Below, in pieces: positions 1 through 12,337 of a stretch of DNA of 64,000 bases. The stretch's first letter is position 1; each line of letters starts with the position of its first letter. A program made the translations under genes and the position numbers. Below the pieces are notes generated by a model, which saw only the letters and a list, made by a program, of their open reading frames with translations, was not told where the DNA came from and did no database searches. This stretch comes from Serpula lacrymans var. lacrymans S7.9 (lineage: Eukaryota > Basidiomycota > Agaricomycetes > Boletales > Serpulaceae), in assembly GCF_000218685.1 (NCBI RefSeq), contig NW_006763297.1:789557-853556 (forward strand). The letters run 5' to 3'.

Positions 1-1170
1 TAGCTCCACCTACCTGTTTGTCGTTACCTGCTCCAATCATGAGAAATCCGTCTTTGCACGGAAACACTTGATAAGGCACTATCGACGGATGTGCTGTACC
101 GTGCCGACCGGCCTCCTGCCCTGCAATTAGGTAGTTGGACGCGATATTGGCTAGGCCAGCCAGCTAAGACAACAACCTCTCGTAAACCTTGCAGTCACGA
201 TGGCTCATCACATGCTCTTACTTGAGATTCAAACAAGTTGCAGTCAATCCAGACCCCTTCTCCTGTCTGCTGTCTGGATAGCAGGGCAGCCATGATGGCT
301 CCATGGGCGTAGAGCCCAGTGGCGATATCAGTGGCAGCAACTCCAACCTTGGCAGGTGGACGGTCGGGTTCTCCGGTGCTGCCCAAAGTAATACGTAAGA
401 CTCCATCGCGAAGGATGATATGAAGAGGGCAGGAACTCAAGCGGACATATGCATCAGACCAGCTTCAGCCTCTATGACTACGTCGTACCCCGCTGCCTGA
501 CGATAGGGGCCCGTTTGTCCATAGCCTGTACTAGCAGCATGCGGATACTCCAGAGCGAAACGACGATAAGAGTGACGAACCAGTTATAGAGGCATAAACG
601 AGGCGCGGGTTGATCTTTTTGCAATCTTCCCAGCCCAAGCCCATGGATGCCAATTTACCAGAGACGAAGTTCTCCACGAGCACGTCAGACGTTTTGATGA
701 GTCGTCGTACCACCTCCAAGCCGTCCGGCGTTTTGAAGTTGACGGTGAGCGACCTTTTGTTCCTGTTGACTGCAAGAAAGTAAGCAGAGTCTGGAGGTAA
801 GTGGGATGCCTCTGAGGGGGCGTTTTCTAGCAAGGGTGCAGACGGCGGGCTCCATGAACCTAGGATGATGCGGTATGTCCATTGACAGGTGCGACTATTT
901 GCAGTACAACTGAGCTATCTTACGAGTATCGTCCCCCCGCTCGACCTCTTCCACCTTTATGACATCTGCACCCAAGTCTGCCAGCAACATGGTCGCTGTG
1001 GGGCCTGCGAGCACCCTGGTGAGATCGAGCACTCTGATCCCTTTCAAGGGTGGAGGTATCCCATTAAGCTGCGACGATGCTGCAGAAATATAGCGATAGA
1101 CAGCTGCTTTCTTTGGCGATGCATGTGTGCAGAGAAGGCGTAGAGCACGGTGTTGCATGCAAGAAAACAT
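1..1170 (-). CDS. Family III CoA-transferase, SUGCT-like (3' end outside window)
   Basis: Class III (CaiB/BaiF) CoA-transferase, closest in pattern to succinyl-CoA:glutarate CoA-transferase (SUGCT), a mitochondrial enzyme that moves CoA between dicarboxylic acids. On the minus strand I read [14 protein letters not shown], then [12 protein letters not shown] and GDDTRSW, the usual start of the family. Downstream come [30 protein letters not shown] with the expected catalytic Asp, and [16 protein letters not shown], which resembles SUGCT rather than formyl-CoA transferase. An intron splits GDDT|R near 930-870 and others follow. ATGs at 1170 and 1158 both lead into a basic, Ser/Ala-rich stretch that fits a mitochondrial presequence; I take 1170. 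The C-terminal part lies beyond base 1. The substrate is inferred from family resemblance only. Confidence 0.85.
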
Positions 1171-1831
1171 GAGCAGGTTTGAATAAAGCTGAATCACATT
1201 AGCGCGTTATTGCGGCTTTGTGCGGTATTAGCAGCAGAGTTACGTAAGGATGGCTGCAGGTTACCACTGAGTGCGAACCAAAGTTAGAATGGACCACTGA
1301 TGCCGCAAACTCACAGACACTGGTTTTGATCTTCCAATACATCTCTCCACATTTCCTGCAGAGCAGTGGCCCTTTCTGCAGCACGCTGCAAGCCAGCAGC
1401 CAGCGATGGGCTTTTTCTCTTCAAACAAGGCAAACGACACCAATTATATACACGATGACAGGACCGTCGTCCAGGTCATTCGTTCCAGATTTGTAAGTTC
1501 TTTTGCTTCACCGCAAAGAAAGAAGTTTCACAACTGAATCTTTTCTGATCATCTTTCTTCTACGGAACAGTACGGAAAGTACAAAGGCAAGGAACGGGCG
1601 GCTTTCCCTGACTCGTCGCCCTCCCTTTCATCTTCACGAGACAAGTTTATGACGCACAAACCCAATGAGAGTCGTCCCAAGTCTAGGACTGACTCTCGTG
1701 AAACACACGCTTTTATGCACTCTGTATCCGACCACCCTGGACAGCATGCCCGTGCCCATACCGATACCGTTACGTTCGTCCACTCTATCATTATTTTTCA
1801 ATTTCCGAGATTTGAACCCTTACCCACTCCA
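1171..1831. promoter_or_regulatory. Divergent intergenic region
   Basis: About 660 bases between the start of the CoA-transferase (minus) and the start of the coiled-coil gene (plus), so it should hold both promoters. I see no repeat, RNA gene or credible coding exon. Stretches at 1649-1831 are open but unlike a protein and are probably 5' leader. Confidence 0.5.
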
Positions 1832-3314
1832 ATGTCCAGCACGACGCTCGCTCAGCGTCTCAACGAACTAGCGACTGCAAACTCAGAGGGCCTTCTCGAG
1901 TGAGTGGTCAGACATTCCAATCACCAAGAATGCATAACTGAGGGTCAGGTATCCATCCGGCTATCCAGTAATGAAGAGTACCGTCTCCTCCGTCAAAACC
2001 TCTTTGAGCGTCTTACGAGCAGCAGTCCGGTTCCGGTAGAGAGCCCTATGGTTCCAATGGTGAATCATGGCGATTCACAGGGTGAAAGGTGTACGTCACC
2101 TTCTCTCTACCTTCTAATTTCGTGAATGATTCTAGGTCATCGCAGCGCAGAAGCGTCTTTCTTCAGCAACGCATTTGTCTCAGAATAATATACCCGGATC
2201 ACTCCGTTCGCCTTCCATACGATCCAAGTCTTCCAAGTCTTCCGCCATTTCAAATCTCTTTGCCAGAGTGACCACTCGGCGGACAAGTATGCTATCTAAA
2301 GATGACCTGACAAGCGATGCCTCCAGCGTGTTCTCCTCGAGTTCCAAGATTTCACAGAGATATCAACAGCACGAACAGGACACTTTGCGTGGAAGGAGCA
2401 AGAGATACGGCCATGTTGGTCCTTCGCCTAGTCAATCACACATTCCTTGTGACATGGCTGCTTCGTCTTCTAATCTCGAAAATGGACTGAGCCACAGAGC
2501 GTTCTCGAGCAGTGGCTCTTTTCGCTCTACTCATAGTATTCGAAGGCTGGGAAAGACGACGCCTCCTTCATCGTTTCCTACACGTATACCCGGCTCTGAC
2601 CATATTCATACCCCCTCCCTCTCGAATATCGATACGTCGGGAGACGACGAGCTCAAGAGTACTCAGGAACTTCGCCGCGATCTAGCGTCGGTAGAAGCGG
2701 AGGGTCGAAGGCTCCTGGATGCTTTCAACGGACTCGAACTAACAGCGTTGACACGAAACCAATATAGACCGACTGGTACTAGTCCCGTTAAATCTTCTTC
2801 ATCTTCACCGTTACGACCACAAAAGCAGCCCAGTGAGCATCTTATCGTGCAAGCCACTGGGAATGCTGGGACCATTCGAAGACGTGGTTATGACAACGAT
2901 GGCATGTCGGTTCATTCTAATTCTTCAATAGGAACCGGCCTATCTAGAGCTGTGCCATACCGAAGCACAACGGTAAAGCGACCGAACGCACCTTTGACCG
3001 CTCCAATACCGGTCGTCCGCAAGAATTCGGTAACGTCTATGTCTTCTCGCACGAGAGATATGGCATCTTCGCCTGTCCCTTCCCAGTCACACGTGGGAGC
3101 TAACGGTTCCAGTATCAGCTTGACCAAGTTTTCGACTCATAATATGTCGATACATTCTCAGCCTGAAGATGACGAGTTTTCAGCCTTGGAAGCGGAACTG
3201 ACCGAAATTCGTAGGAGACGGAAGGAGGTGACTGCCCGCTATCAGGGTCGTCTGGAGTATCTCCGTGCTCAGCTGAAGGGTGCGGAACTGCGAGAGAAGC
3301 TACAGAAAAAATAG
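1832..3314 (+). CDS. Hypothetical Ser-rich protein with C-terminal coiled coil
   Basis: Three exons fit: 1832-1899, 1969-2090 and 2146-3314, which keep one frame and give 452 residues. The protein begins MSSTTLAQRLNELA and has a short conserved-looking helix, NEEYRLLRQNLFERL, early on. The middle is long, low-complexity and rich in Ser, Thr, Pro and Arg, so probably disordered. A helical segment around LRRDLASVEAEGRRLLDAF lies near the middle. The last 50 residues form a charged coiled coil (ALEAELTEIRRRRKEV through RAQLKGAELREKLQKK). There is no signal peptide, membrane segment or enzyme motif. I do not recognise the family; a scaffold or cytoskeleton-linked role is conceivable but not shown. 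The exon 1/2 junction is the least certain part. Confidence 0.7.
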
Positions 3315-3695
3315 CAGTCTTTCGGGAGGAGAGCGTGATACGACTGGGGATGTGATACGATTTGGTACGACCACGATTTTTGCTGGATGGCATGATAATG
3401 CCTCTAGGTCCATGGTTCGATTAATATGCAGGTTTGGACGAGACATCCATGCTTCTTTCTGAATATACCTGACATGCTACAGCATGCTACTTGATATTTT
3501 ATATAATGAAACAATGTTGATACAGGACAAATAGCTAGACATGTTCTAAATAAATAACATAATGGCCGAGGTGCCATAGCGAAGCGAACCGTTGCCTTAT
3601 CTGTCGGCGTGAGGTGGTTTAACGGGGCTTTTTTGACTTTTGATACCTCAGTCAGCCAGCGTGGACGCCTGGGCTGAACGACGTTTCTTTCATAG
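3315..3695. other. Intergenic, nothing recognised
   Basis: About 380 AT-rich bases between the coiled-coil gene and the Vnx1-like gene, both on the plus strand. It should hold the 3' end of the first and the promoter of the second. No repeat or RNA gene seen. Confidence 0.5.
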
Positions 3696-6600
3696 ATGTC
3701 GAGCAATCCGTTGGATTATTCCTTCACCGTCAACGACGATGATCTTGCCTCAAGCGTGTCTGCCAGTATAAGCTCCACGCCCACGCCCACGGCGTCTCTT
3801 CCAGGCCAGCTTCACCGCAGTCAAAGCCATAGTTCTCACTGGTCTGCGACTGACACTCCCCACCATCACCACCAAGGCACTTCCTATTTCCCAGTCGCCA
3901 ATCGACCAGCCTCTCCATCAGTAAGACTCCCAGCCCATCCCAGTCTGGTTCGAAGTATGTCCGCCAGCTCGGCGAAGCGCAGGGCGAGGAGCAGCAGTTT
4001 GAGCAGCTCGCGCGCGCATGCGAGGGGATACAGAGATAATGGCGCGACCCTGAGCGAGGAGGACGAGGGCAGCGACAATGGCAGTGCCAGCGATAGAGAC
4101 GACGAGGAAAACAGAGCTGATCGCGGTAAAGCCAGTGCTTTGGCGATAAGTGCAGCTGGAGACGACGAGGAGGACGAGGACGGTTCGGACAGGGAGGACG
4201 ACCCCATCACTGTCAAGGACCGTCAGTCCCTCATCAATGTCGAGCACCCCTTCGGTCTTCGCATATGGAAACCAGCGCTGTACAAGAAATCCAGGTCCGT
4301 CACGCGCGATGCAGATGCCGCCCTTCACTCCGTTCCCTCTGCCCAAGCAGAACGCCATTTCCTGCCCGGAAACATATTTTGGGTTGTGTGCTTCGGTTGG
4401 TGGTTGGCAGTTTCGTGTTTTTCCGTCTCTGCTCTTTTGTACTGCGTGCCCAAGGGTGGTAAACGATATTCTAACCTCGTCTTTGGCCTTGGATGGTATG
4501 TTGCATGGCCATTCGGCAAGTATGTCGAGGGAGATGGCCACCTGAAATCACCCTCTGAAGACGAAGAAAGTCGTCTGCAACATGACGATGTCGATGGTCC
4601 GTCTTTATCCAGAAACTCTACTATTACACCTAGCACTGTGCTTCCTCAACATTCAATTTCTGTGTCTCAAAACTCTGCCACAACCAGCGAGAGTACACCT
4701 TTGTTTATTCCATCTGACATTCATTCTTCGACACTCCCTCCTAGAACTTACGGCGCCACTCATTCATCTAGCCAGACAAGATCGTCAGACTCTACAGTTG
4801 TGGAGCACGATTCGAGTGATTGGCTAGGCCAGACTGTCTTCTGGGCAGCCTTCGTGCTAATCATTGCACCTCTGATGTTGATAGCATGTGTCGCTTGTTG
4901 GGGACTTATCGTCCCTATTCCCATGGCTAAGCTTAATTGGGCTCTCATTCAATACATTTTCGCCGGGCCAACGAAAATCCGTTTCTGTGCAGCTCCCCCA
5001 GCCGTTGTCGTATCTGCTCCCGCCGCAAATCCCGTCCAAAACGCTGGCGCGTCTGATAACGAAGCAATTCCTCCCTTATCTAGGTTTTCTGTAAAGCATC
5101 CAAGGCTCTCAGAAGGTCAAGTTGCACCTTCTCCTTCTGGTTCGCCAACTTCCACTGTCCTATTGTGTGTATACAAGGCCATTGGGTTGCAGTACTACAA
5201 ATATACTGTCGGAGGTGTCAATATCATATTCATCAACCTCCTTCCCTTCGTCTTCTTCGTTATCTTTGACGGTTTTGTCCTGCTTCCTTTGGTCGAACGC
5301 CATGAAGCCGCTGGAAGACATGTGCCGGCACTCCTTGAATTTCTAGCGTCTCGAGCTCTTATCTTCATCATGAGTTTGGCTAGTGTCATACCCCTGTCCT
5401 ACTTCATTGGCATGGCGGTCGCTTCTATATCAGCACAATCATCCATCGGTATGGGTGCCGTCATCAACGCCACATTTGGTTCCCTGATCGAAATCATCCT
5501 ATACTCTATCGCCCTAACGCAAGGTAAAGGACACCTCGTGGAAGGTTCCATCGTTGGCAGCTTGCTGGCAGGTGTGCTTTTGATGCCTGGAATGAGTATG
5601 TGTAGTGGCGCCCTCAGAAAGAAGGAACAGAAATTCAATGCTAAGAGTGCCGGAGTGACGAGCATGATGTTGATCATGGCATTCATCGGTACTCTCACTC
5701 CGACGCTTTTTTACCAGACTTATGGGAACGTAAGTATTCGTGCTTCCTTTGGCACATGTCAGTCTAACTCCTATGCCATAAATAGTTTCAGCTCGTATGC
5801 AGTGGTTGTCCAGGCGGACACCCTGGGAGTTCAGTTACAACGGATCATCCATGGAAATGCGATTATTGTTATTACCAACATCCCGACCCTGTTGAAGATC
5901 CCTTTTACCAATCTACTGTCAAGAGTTTGATGTACTTCTGTGCAGCCGTTCTTCTATTCGTGGGTGAAGCTACATGTTTCTACGATCTGAAGCGCTAATC
6001 AATGTCTTTAGTCCTACTTGATTGGTCTTTGGTTCTCTCTTCGCACTCATGCTAGCCAAATTTGGCAAAATCCTCAGCAACTATTGCAACCTCTTGAATT
6101 GCCAGGTCCAAACCGTCTGCCCGGCTATCAACGCCCTGCCCCGGGCAGCAGTTCTGCTGCGCCCACCATCTACCGTGATACTCGCGGATTACGCCACAAG
6201 CCTAGTGTCGTCACCAATGCGGAGAGCGAAAGCCCTTCGCGTTGTCAAACACCCACTCCCAGACCCCCGGAGTCGCCTGCTCACCTCGGAGTTGATTCGA
6301 GGGTTGTTTTCGACCGGCGGCCACCTTCTTCTCCTTCGATGACCAGACGGGTCTCTTACGCTCCCCAGGCCACGGGTCACAACTACACCCCGCTTCTTGA
6401 AAGCGTTGATCTTGCCATCAAGAACAACGGGCTACAGCCCATGCAGTTCTCCGAAGCTTTGACCACAGATGAATTCACTCGCGCCGTTGCCGTTGCCACC
6501 GTCAGCGCGCTCAGACATCAGCAGACGCACGCCCAGTCTCCTGCAAGACTGAGATCTTCGGCTGTGGTCACTGAAGTGGAAAGCCATGGCGCTCACGAAG

Positions 6601-7403
6601 GACCGGCGTGGAGCAGGACCACTAGTGCTGCTGTGCTGCTCGGATGTACGGCGCTGTACGCTATAATAGCTGGTAAAATCGTCTTGTGCGGTTTTCTGAG
6701 AGTCATTTTACTGATTTTTTTCATTCCAGAGCTACTTGTTGATGTCGTAGACGTGGTGCTGCAGGGCTCCGGTATAGATGAGAAGTTCCTTGGAATCACG
6801 CTATTTGCTCTCGTTCCCAATACCACAGAGTTCATGAATGCGATATCGTTTGCTATCAATGGAAACATCGCTTTGAGGTATGTACACATGGTGATCTTTA
6901 CGTTCTGCATCATATGAACTCATGGCCAACAGTATGGAAATCGGATCTGCTTATGCACTTCAAGTATGCTTGCTCCAGATACCCGCCATGGTAGCCTTCT
7001 CGGCTTGGTATGCACCTGACAAGATGGGAGAAGTGGCCACCACTTTCACGTAGGATGCCATTCTCTGATGTGTGTGACGGATATTGAACCAGCTCTGTTG
7101 CTTCTAGACTCATCTTCCCCCGCTGGGACGTGGTTGTGATAATCTTGTCGGTTTTCTTGATGACCTATACCTATATCGAAGCGAAGAGCAATTACCACCG
7201 AGGAAGCATTCTCATACTCAGGTGCGTGATGCATTTCAACACTAAGCCAACTCCAGTATCTGATTTTCGGCCACAGTTACCTTGTACTTGCATCAGGATT
7301 CTACTTTGCCCCACAATTGTCATCTGACAGGGAAGAAACGGCCGTCGACTGGAACCAACCCCTATCAGCTGTTACCCAAATGTTCTCTTTTCTGCGATCG
7401 TAG
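3696..7403 (+). CDS. VNX1: Vnx1-like vacuolar cation/H+ exchanger (CaCA superfamily)
   Basis: Large CAX-type exchanger of the fungal Vnx1 branch; in yeast Vnx1 exchanges Na+ and K+ for H+ across the vacuolar membrane. Exons 3696-5729, 5786-5959, 6012-6672, 6730-6877, 6933-7049, 7108-7221 and 7277-7403 join in frame to 1,124 residues. The N-terminal ~190 residues are Ser-rich and acidic, then hydrophobic segments start at FWVVCFGWWLAVSC. The first exchanger repeat shows INATFGSLIEIILYSIAL. The second shows LFALVPNTTEFMNAISFAIN. Between the halves are a luminal or cytosolic loop with two CxxC pairs (residues ~682-706) and a ~150-residue disordered linker. The CxxC loop suggests a small zinc-binding insert. 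Ion preference cannot be read from the sequence. Confidence 0.88.
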
Positions 7404-7527
7404 TGACCATCATCAGCGATAGTCGGGTTACCCACTATTACTGGAACTTGTTATACATAAGCAAAAATTTAGAACAATCGTGATTCATCTCTTTGAAATA
7501 CAAATGTATGGATTACACATCATCACA

Positions 7528-10500
7528 TCAATGCATGCTCTGCAACCTTTCCAGTACTCTGTGTATTCTATCCACAGAAATCGTAAGACGTTCGGCTTCT
7601 CCTTGCCCATCCATAATGCTCTTCAATGGTCCAGGGTCATTCAGGAATTGCATGAATTTTTCGAGGAAGTCGCCGTCGAGGAAGCCGAACGAGGTAGCTT
7701 CTGCATCGCTGCGACCGTAGGCGTTCTTTGGGGCGCGAAACCTTTCATTGCATTGTAAATAAGATTGTGAAACGATGACTATTATCAAAAGACAACCTAC
7801 TTCGTGTGGGTGACACCCTTCGTTTGCGATAGGTACGTGGACATATTCCGTTGCAAAGCTGTCATATGCAAAGAGAGTTCGTCGCCCATATCCACGATGA
7901 CGCCAATGCAACCCGTGGATGTGAAGAAGAGCTGCTTAGGTTCGAGTGGCATGTCGACGGATACGTCGTGCGCAGTTAGGGCCCCTGAAATCAGCGTCAT
8001 GATCAGCTGTTTGAAGCGAATCATACTTGACTACTTGCCTGGGATGAACTTGTTGACCATGTCGCCAATGTAATAACTTCCATCGCGCTCCAGACTTTTA
8101 CGAAGTTCCGTTTCTTGTAGTGCAAACGTGAAAAGGTTGTAATCGCTCTGAACCAGTGATGAAAATTGCCATATAATGCACATTATGCTATACCACGAGC
8201 ACTCACATTGGCGCCAATGATACTGCTTTGATCCAGCATCTCTACGCAGACCGGCCATAGAGACCCATAATCCCTGGCAAGACATTGGATCTGAGATTCC
8301 ACCATTCTCAAAAACGAGATGGAGTTGATGGCATCTCCCACAAGGATTTTGTCTCCGCGACAAACCAGGTTGGTAACGAGGTAGTTATGATTCCATTCCG
8401 TGATCTTGTGCAGAGCCAGCAGCTGGGTGCTAGCATCAATCTCGGGGCGGTAGACGACGACCTTCAGATAGTAGCGTTTAGAGGTGCAGATGGGCGGCGA
8501 CGTCTCATACTCACCGAACTATTGATGGCAGCTATTATCATCCCATTTACGGACCCTACGGCATAGACGCAGCCTCGAACCTCGAGAGAGACTGCCATTG
8601 TGATTTTCTCCCGCAATAGACTACCGTCTTCGGCATCAAAGACCAATAGACGACCCTGAGAAGGCTCCACCTCATCCACATATTTGTACGTTCCTGCACA
8701 AATATACGTTCCTATGCTGCGCTCCAACGTAACGGATACCACACCGAGTGCTGTTATCTCTTCATTGGGGTCACACCTGAATTGACCCAATCCTACGTTC
8801 AGACAACCCGGTTGAGTGGACCGACTCGACAAAACAAGATAGGGTGCTTACTTGCGAATGTTGTATGATCAAAGAGTTGCATAGAGCTTGAAGTATACTC
8901 CGCTTTGTCGATTCTGGTGGGCGTGATAGAGATGCAACCCACTGCATACGCTCGTAGAGATGGCACATGCAATATACGACGGGGGTTATCATACCCAAGG
9001 GGGATCTACCATATCAAGCATGCCAAGTTAGTCGAGGCAACCCGCCCACCATCTCAGCGTGTCAATGGACGTACAGAACGGATGTAGAGCTTGTCCAGGT
9101 TCTTTACGGAACCGATGACAAGCCCTGTGGAGGTGGCCAGAATAACTGAAGAATCAAAAACCGTCGTGTTCAACCTCGACACGGCGCTAACCTCCTGATA
9201 ACATCTTTTTAGCCCATCGAGTATTGAAATGGCATAGAACGTACATTCAGCATCAACGGTGAATGGTGTAGACGTTCCTTGTCCCAGAACAATATTGACG
9301 TTCTGCTTCCGCATGCAAAAACCGTACGTCTGCCTTCAACGTCGCAAGGATGCAGCGTTACAGGAACATTGCCCACGGAAAATATTTTTTGGCCGTGCAG
9401 TTCCTCCTTTTTGAATTCGTAAGAAACGACGGACCCGTCCCCCAATCCTACGATGAGGTACTGATTGTACTCGGTTTGTTTCGGAATATCGGAGCGAGTG
9501 AAATTGAACAAGAGCAAGGATCGTGGAAGTGATGGTAAGACAGGTGTTTTACAGATTGATGCGAAGTGTGATGCCGCGTTCGCAGAGAGAATTTCTATGT
9601 GGTTCGATGACCAGAACGAGACGACGATGTACATGGAGAATTTCTTTGAGGGGTTCAAAGGTACACAAGAAATAGCGGATATCTCAGTCGGATAATTCGA
9701 TGAACCGTCAAGGTCCCGCCAGCTGTTGATAAAACGATGTCAATCGACGAGTGGGATCATATATTTCCCAGCTTACTTCAAGCAATCGAAGCAATTACGG
9801 TCATCCAGATTAAGTAAAACAATCCTTCCACTGTTCAGCGCTAAAACGAACTGGCTGCCATTGGCACTAGCAGCTACAATTTCTCTGTTTTCCCACCCTG
9901 GCCCATTTGTGCTAGATAATTTGGCTGGAGTCCAGATATCACCTACGCGAGCGTATTCCCCCAGCTCCACAGCATATTCGAGTAATGCGATGCCCCTTGA
10001 AGTTATCTGAACAACAAGCGATGAATCAACATATGAGTTTGTCGCTTGACCCGGAGCCTTCGGACGTCCTAAAACGTTCGCGATGACGAGGGTGGGAGAG
10101 GTAGTAATGAACCCCTTTGAGACTGGATTGACATGAGACGCAACATTTCTTCCGTCGAATGAAAGTATGTGTGTAGCCTTGAAGGTCGATACTGCGACGT
10201 GAGTATCGACACTAGGGCCATATGAGCGACTTATCACGCTGAGAGTAGCATGTTAAGCTCACGTATCGTAGTAATTGGCTCTGAGAGGCCAGATATTAGT
10301 GACATCAACAATGCCTTCCATATTAGCCATAGCCTTGAAGTCGGCACCATTGCGAACGATGCTAATGGATCCAGTGTTTTGCCCTCCGGAGCAAGTGACG
10401 ACGGCATGCTACGCCGGTATGAGTACTGTGGTGTATTTTGAACAGGGAGAAGAGGCTCACTTGTCCGCTGTTGTCCACATCTACTAATGCAGCATCTATG

Positions 10501-12078
10501 ATGGGAGCAATATTTTTGTAACTCTCGATCACGCTCAAAAAGCTACCGCGACCGTTGATGATGCATCCTCCACTCCGATCGGAACTTTCCTCCATCTTTC
10601 CTTTGGCTGCCAACGACGATGAAGTTGTGGTATTGATGTCAGACGGGACCGGCAGCGTGGGGGATTCCAGGCTTTGAACAGGCGTCGTATTGATTCGGAG
10701 CAGCTGAGAGTCACCGAAATGAGAGCCGACGTATAAAACTTGACTTGTTAGATAAGTCAGAGTTGTAGCTGAAGATGTCTGCAAGGTATTGAGTATGCAA
10801 ATCAAAACGAAGGAAGATCTGGGATCACCTCGCCAAGAGCAACTAGAGTAAGTGTCGTCCCTTCGTTAATACCGATGGATAGCATGGCGAGTCTCCCATA
10901 CTTGTCGCCGATCAAAAATGATCGACCCAGTTCATCACCAACGGCACACCAGCTGAAAGCAGTGTGAGTAGTTATAAGACCACAATAAATCATGACCATG
11001 GGCTTACGCAGTTATTTCGCTCCATGGCCAGTCCACGCTTGCTCTAGCCTTTTTTTTTCTCCACTCCCTTTCATCTTCTTTCTGCTTAGCTTTAGCTAGC
11101 TCCTTTACTGTTGAATCCTTCCCCTTGTCCATCCTTCGCTGTTTCTGCTTCCTGTTCCCTTGAGACTCTCTCGATGATGTATCATAAAACAAGATCTTTG
11201 TGCCCCCGATGACAAGCATACCTCCAATGAAGTCCTCGTCGTCGTCTATGAATGGTGGAATGTAAACCAAAGAAGGCGGCTTATCACCTATCGGGAAAGA
11301 TTTTGCAGATAAAGGAGTACTGGGAAGGGCAGGCGAGGGCGTCGGAGAAAGCTGATATTCATCCAAGCTGATATCACGAGACAAGAGCTGCAAACGTTTT
11401 AGATGGTCGATATGCATGATGGCCAATGTGTAAAGATCAGGTTCTGAGGAAATGAACTCTAGGGCCAACAAATTCAACTCAGCTATTCTATGATGTTAGT
11501 TTGAGTGAAAACGTGCAGCGGTGATATTGATTGAGATACACACGATACGTCAAAGTCCGTGTCATAAGTCCCTTCTGGAGTTATAAGCACGATTTTGAGC
11601 TTTCCAGTATAAGGGCTGACCACGGCCAGTCGTCCTGTAGGGTCGACCAGCACATTGTTGAAGAACTCGGCAAAACGAGCGCCCCGCTCGAGAAGAGACA
11701 GATGTTTCGTGTAAATGAGATCTAAGCCCCCGGATTGAGACGCTTGATAAGATAGGAATATGAGCTCAGGATCTGGATGGTCTGTCAGTACAAGGATGGT
11801 CATGCATTGCTTGTTCTATGGGAGGGGTATGGTGTCAAAGGGAACTGGCGAGATGAGAGGAGAGGCTTTACCTCTGATGGTACAGCTTTTATAGCGCCTA
11901 CTCTGCCCCAAACCTCGAATCTACACTCATGCCTTAGGCCATCTGGCTGAACAGACGAGATGTGTATTCGATTGAGATTTGCGACGACCAGATAGTCGGT
12001 GTCGGTCTTTCCTGTCAGGTGGCATCGCAGCGAGTCGAGAACGGACGATGAAGGATGGAATGTGTTCACGACCTTCAT
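7528..12078 (-). CDS. DDB1: DDB1-like protein (CUL4 ubiquitin ligase adaptor)
   Basis: Multi-exon gene for the damaged-DNA-binding protein 1 / CPSF-A family, a three-propeller adaptor that links WD40 substrate receptors to Cullin 4 and acts in nucleotide excision repair and replication control. The N-terminus (MKVVNTFHPSSSVLDSL, then LVVANLNRIHISSVQPDGL) matches the first propeller blade. Further landmarks are WCAVGDELGRSFLIGDKYG, VLYVGSHFGDSQLLRI, SVNGMIIAAINSSV and the C-terminal SFGFLDGDFLEKFMQFL ending in RVLERLQSMH. These follow the order seen in DDB1, not in CPSF1 or SF3B3. A Lys/Arg-rich insert (KQKQRRMDKGKD...) sits in the first third. At least eight introns interrupt the gene; I did not place all of them. 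It converges on VNX1, with 124 bases between the stops. Confidence 0.9.
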
Positions 12079-12180
12079 GGCGATAAGACAAGAGCGAACT
12101 TATAGCGAGGCTTATAGGCAAGCCACTGAGGGGTTTCCTGAGAACAGCACCGATGCAACGGCCCGGTAGCCGTCATGAAT

Positions 12181-12337
12181 ACCAGCAACTAGTCCTACAA
12201 GTCTTTCTTAACCAGCAACTAGTTCTACAAGTCTTTCTTAACCAGCAACTAGTCCTACAAGTCTTTCTTAACCAGCAACTAGTCCTACAAGTCTTTCTTA
12301 ACCAGCAACTAGTCCTACAAGTCTTTCTTAACCAGCT
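12181..12337. repeat. 30-base minisatellite, five full copies plus a partial
   Basis: Direct repeat of unit ACCAGCAACTAGTCCTACAA + GTCTTTCTTA, starting at 12181, 12211, 12241, 12271 and 12301, followed by a diverged fragment (ACCAGCT) at 12331. Copies are identical except one C-to-T change in the second. Each unit holds an ACTAGT palindrome. The array fills most of the gap between the DDB1 start (12078) and the stop codon of the Dpb3-like gene (12330-12328), which lies at its right edge. It is thus in the 3' UTR of one gene and the promoter area of the other. Confidence 0.97.

Noticed and set aside
3884..4541. Long antisense frames opposite the acidic Ser-rich start of the Vnx1-like gene
   Set aside because: They mirror the repetitive GAC/GAG/AGC codons of the sense strand. 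The sense gene has clear membrane motifs.
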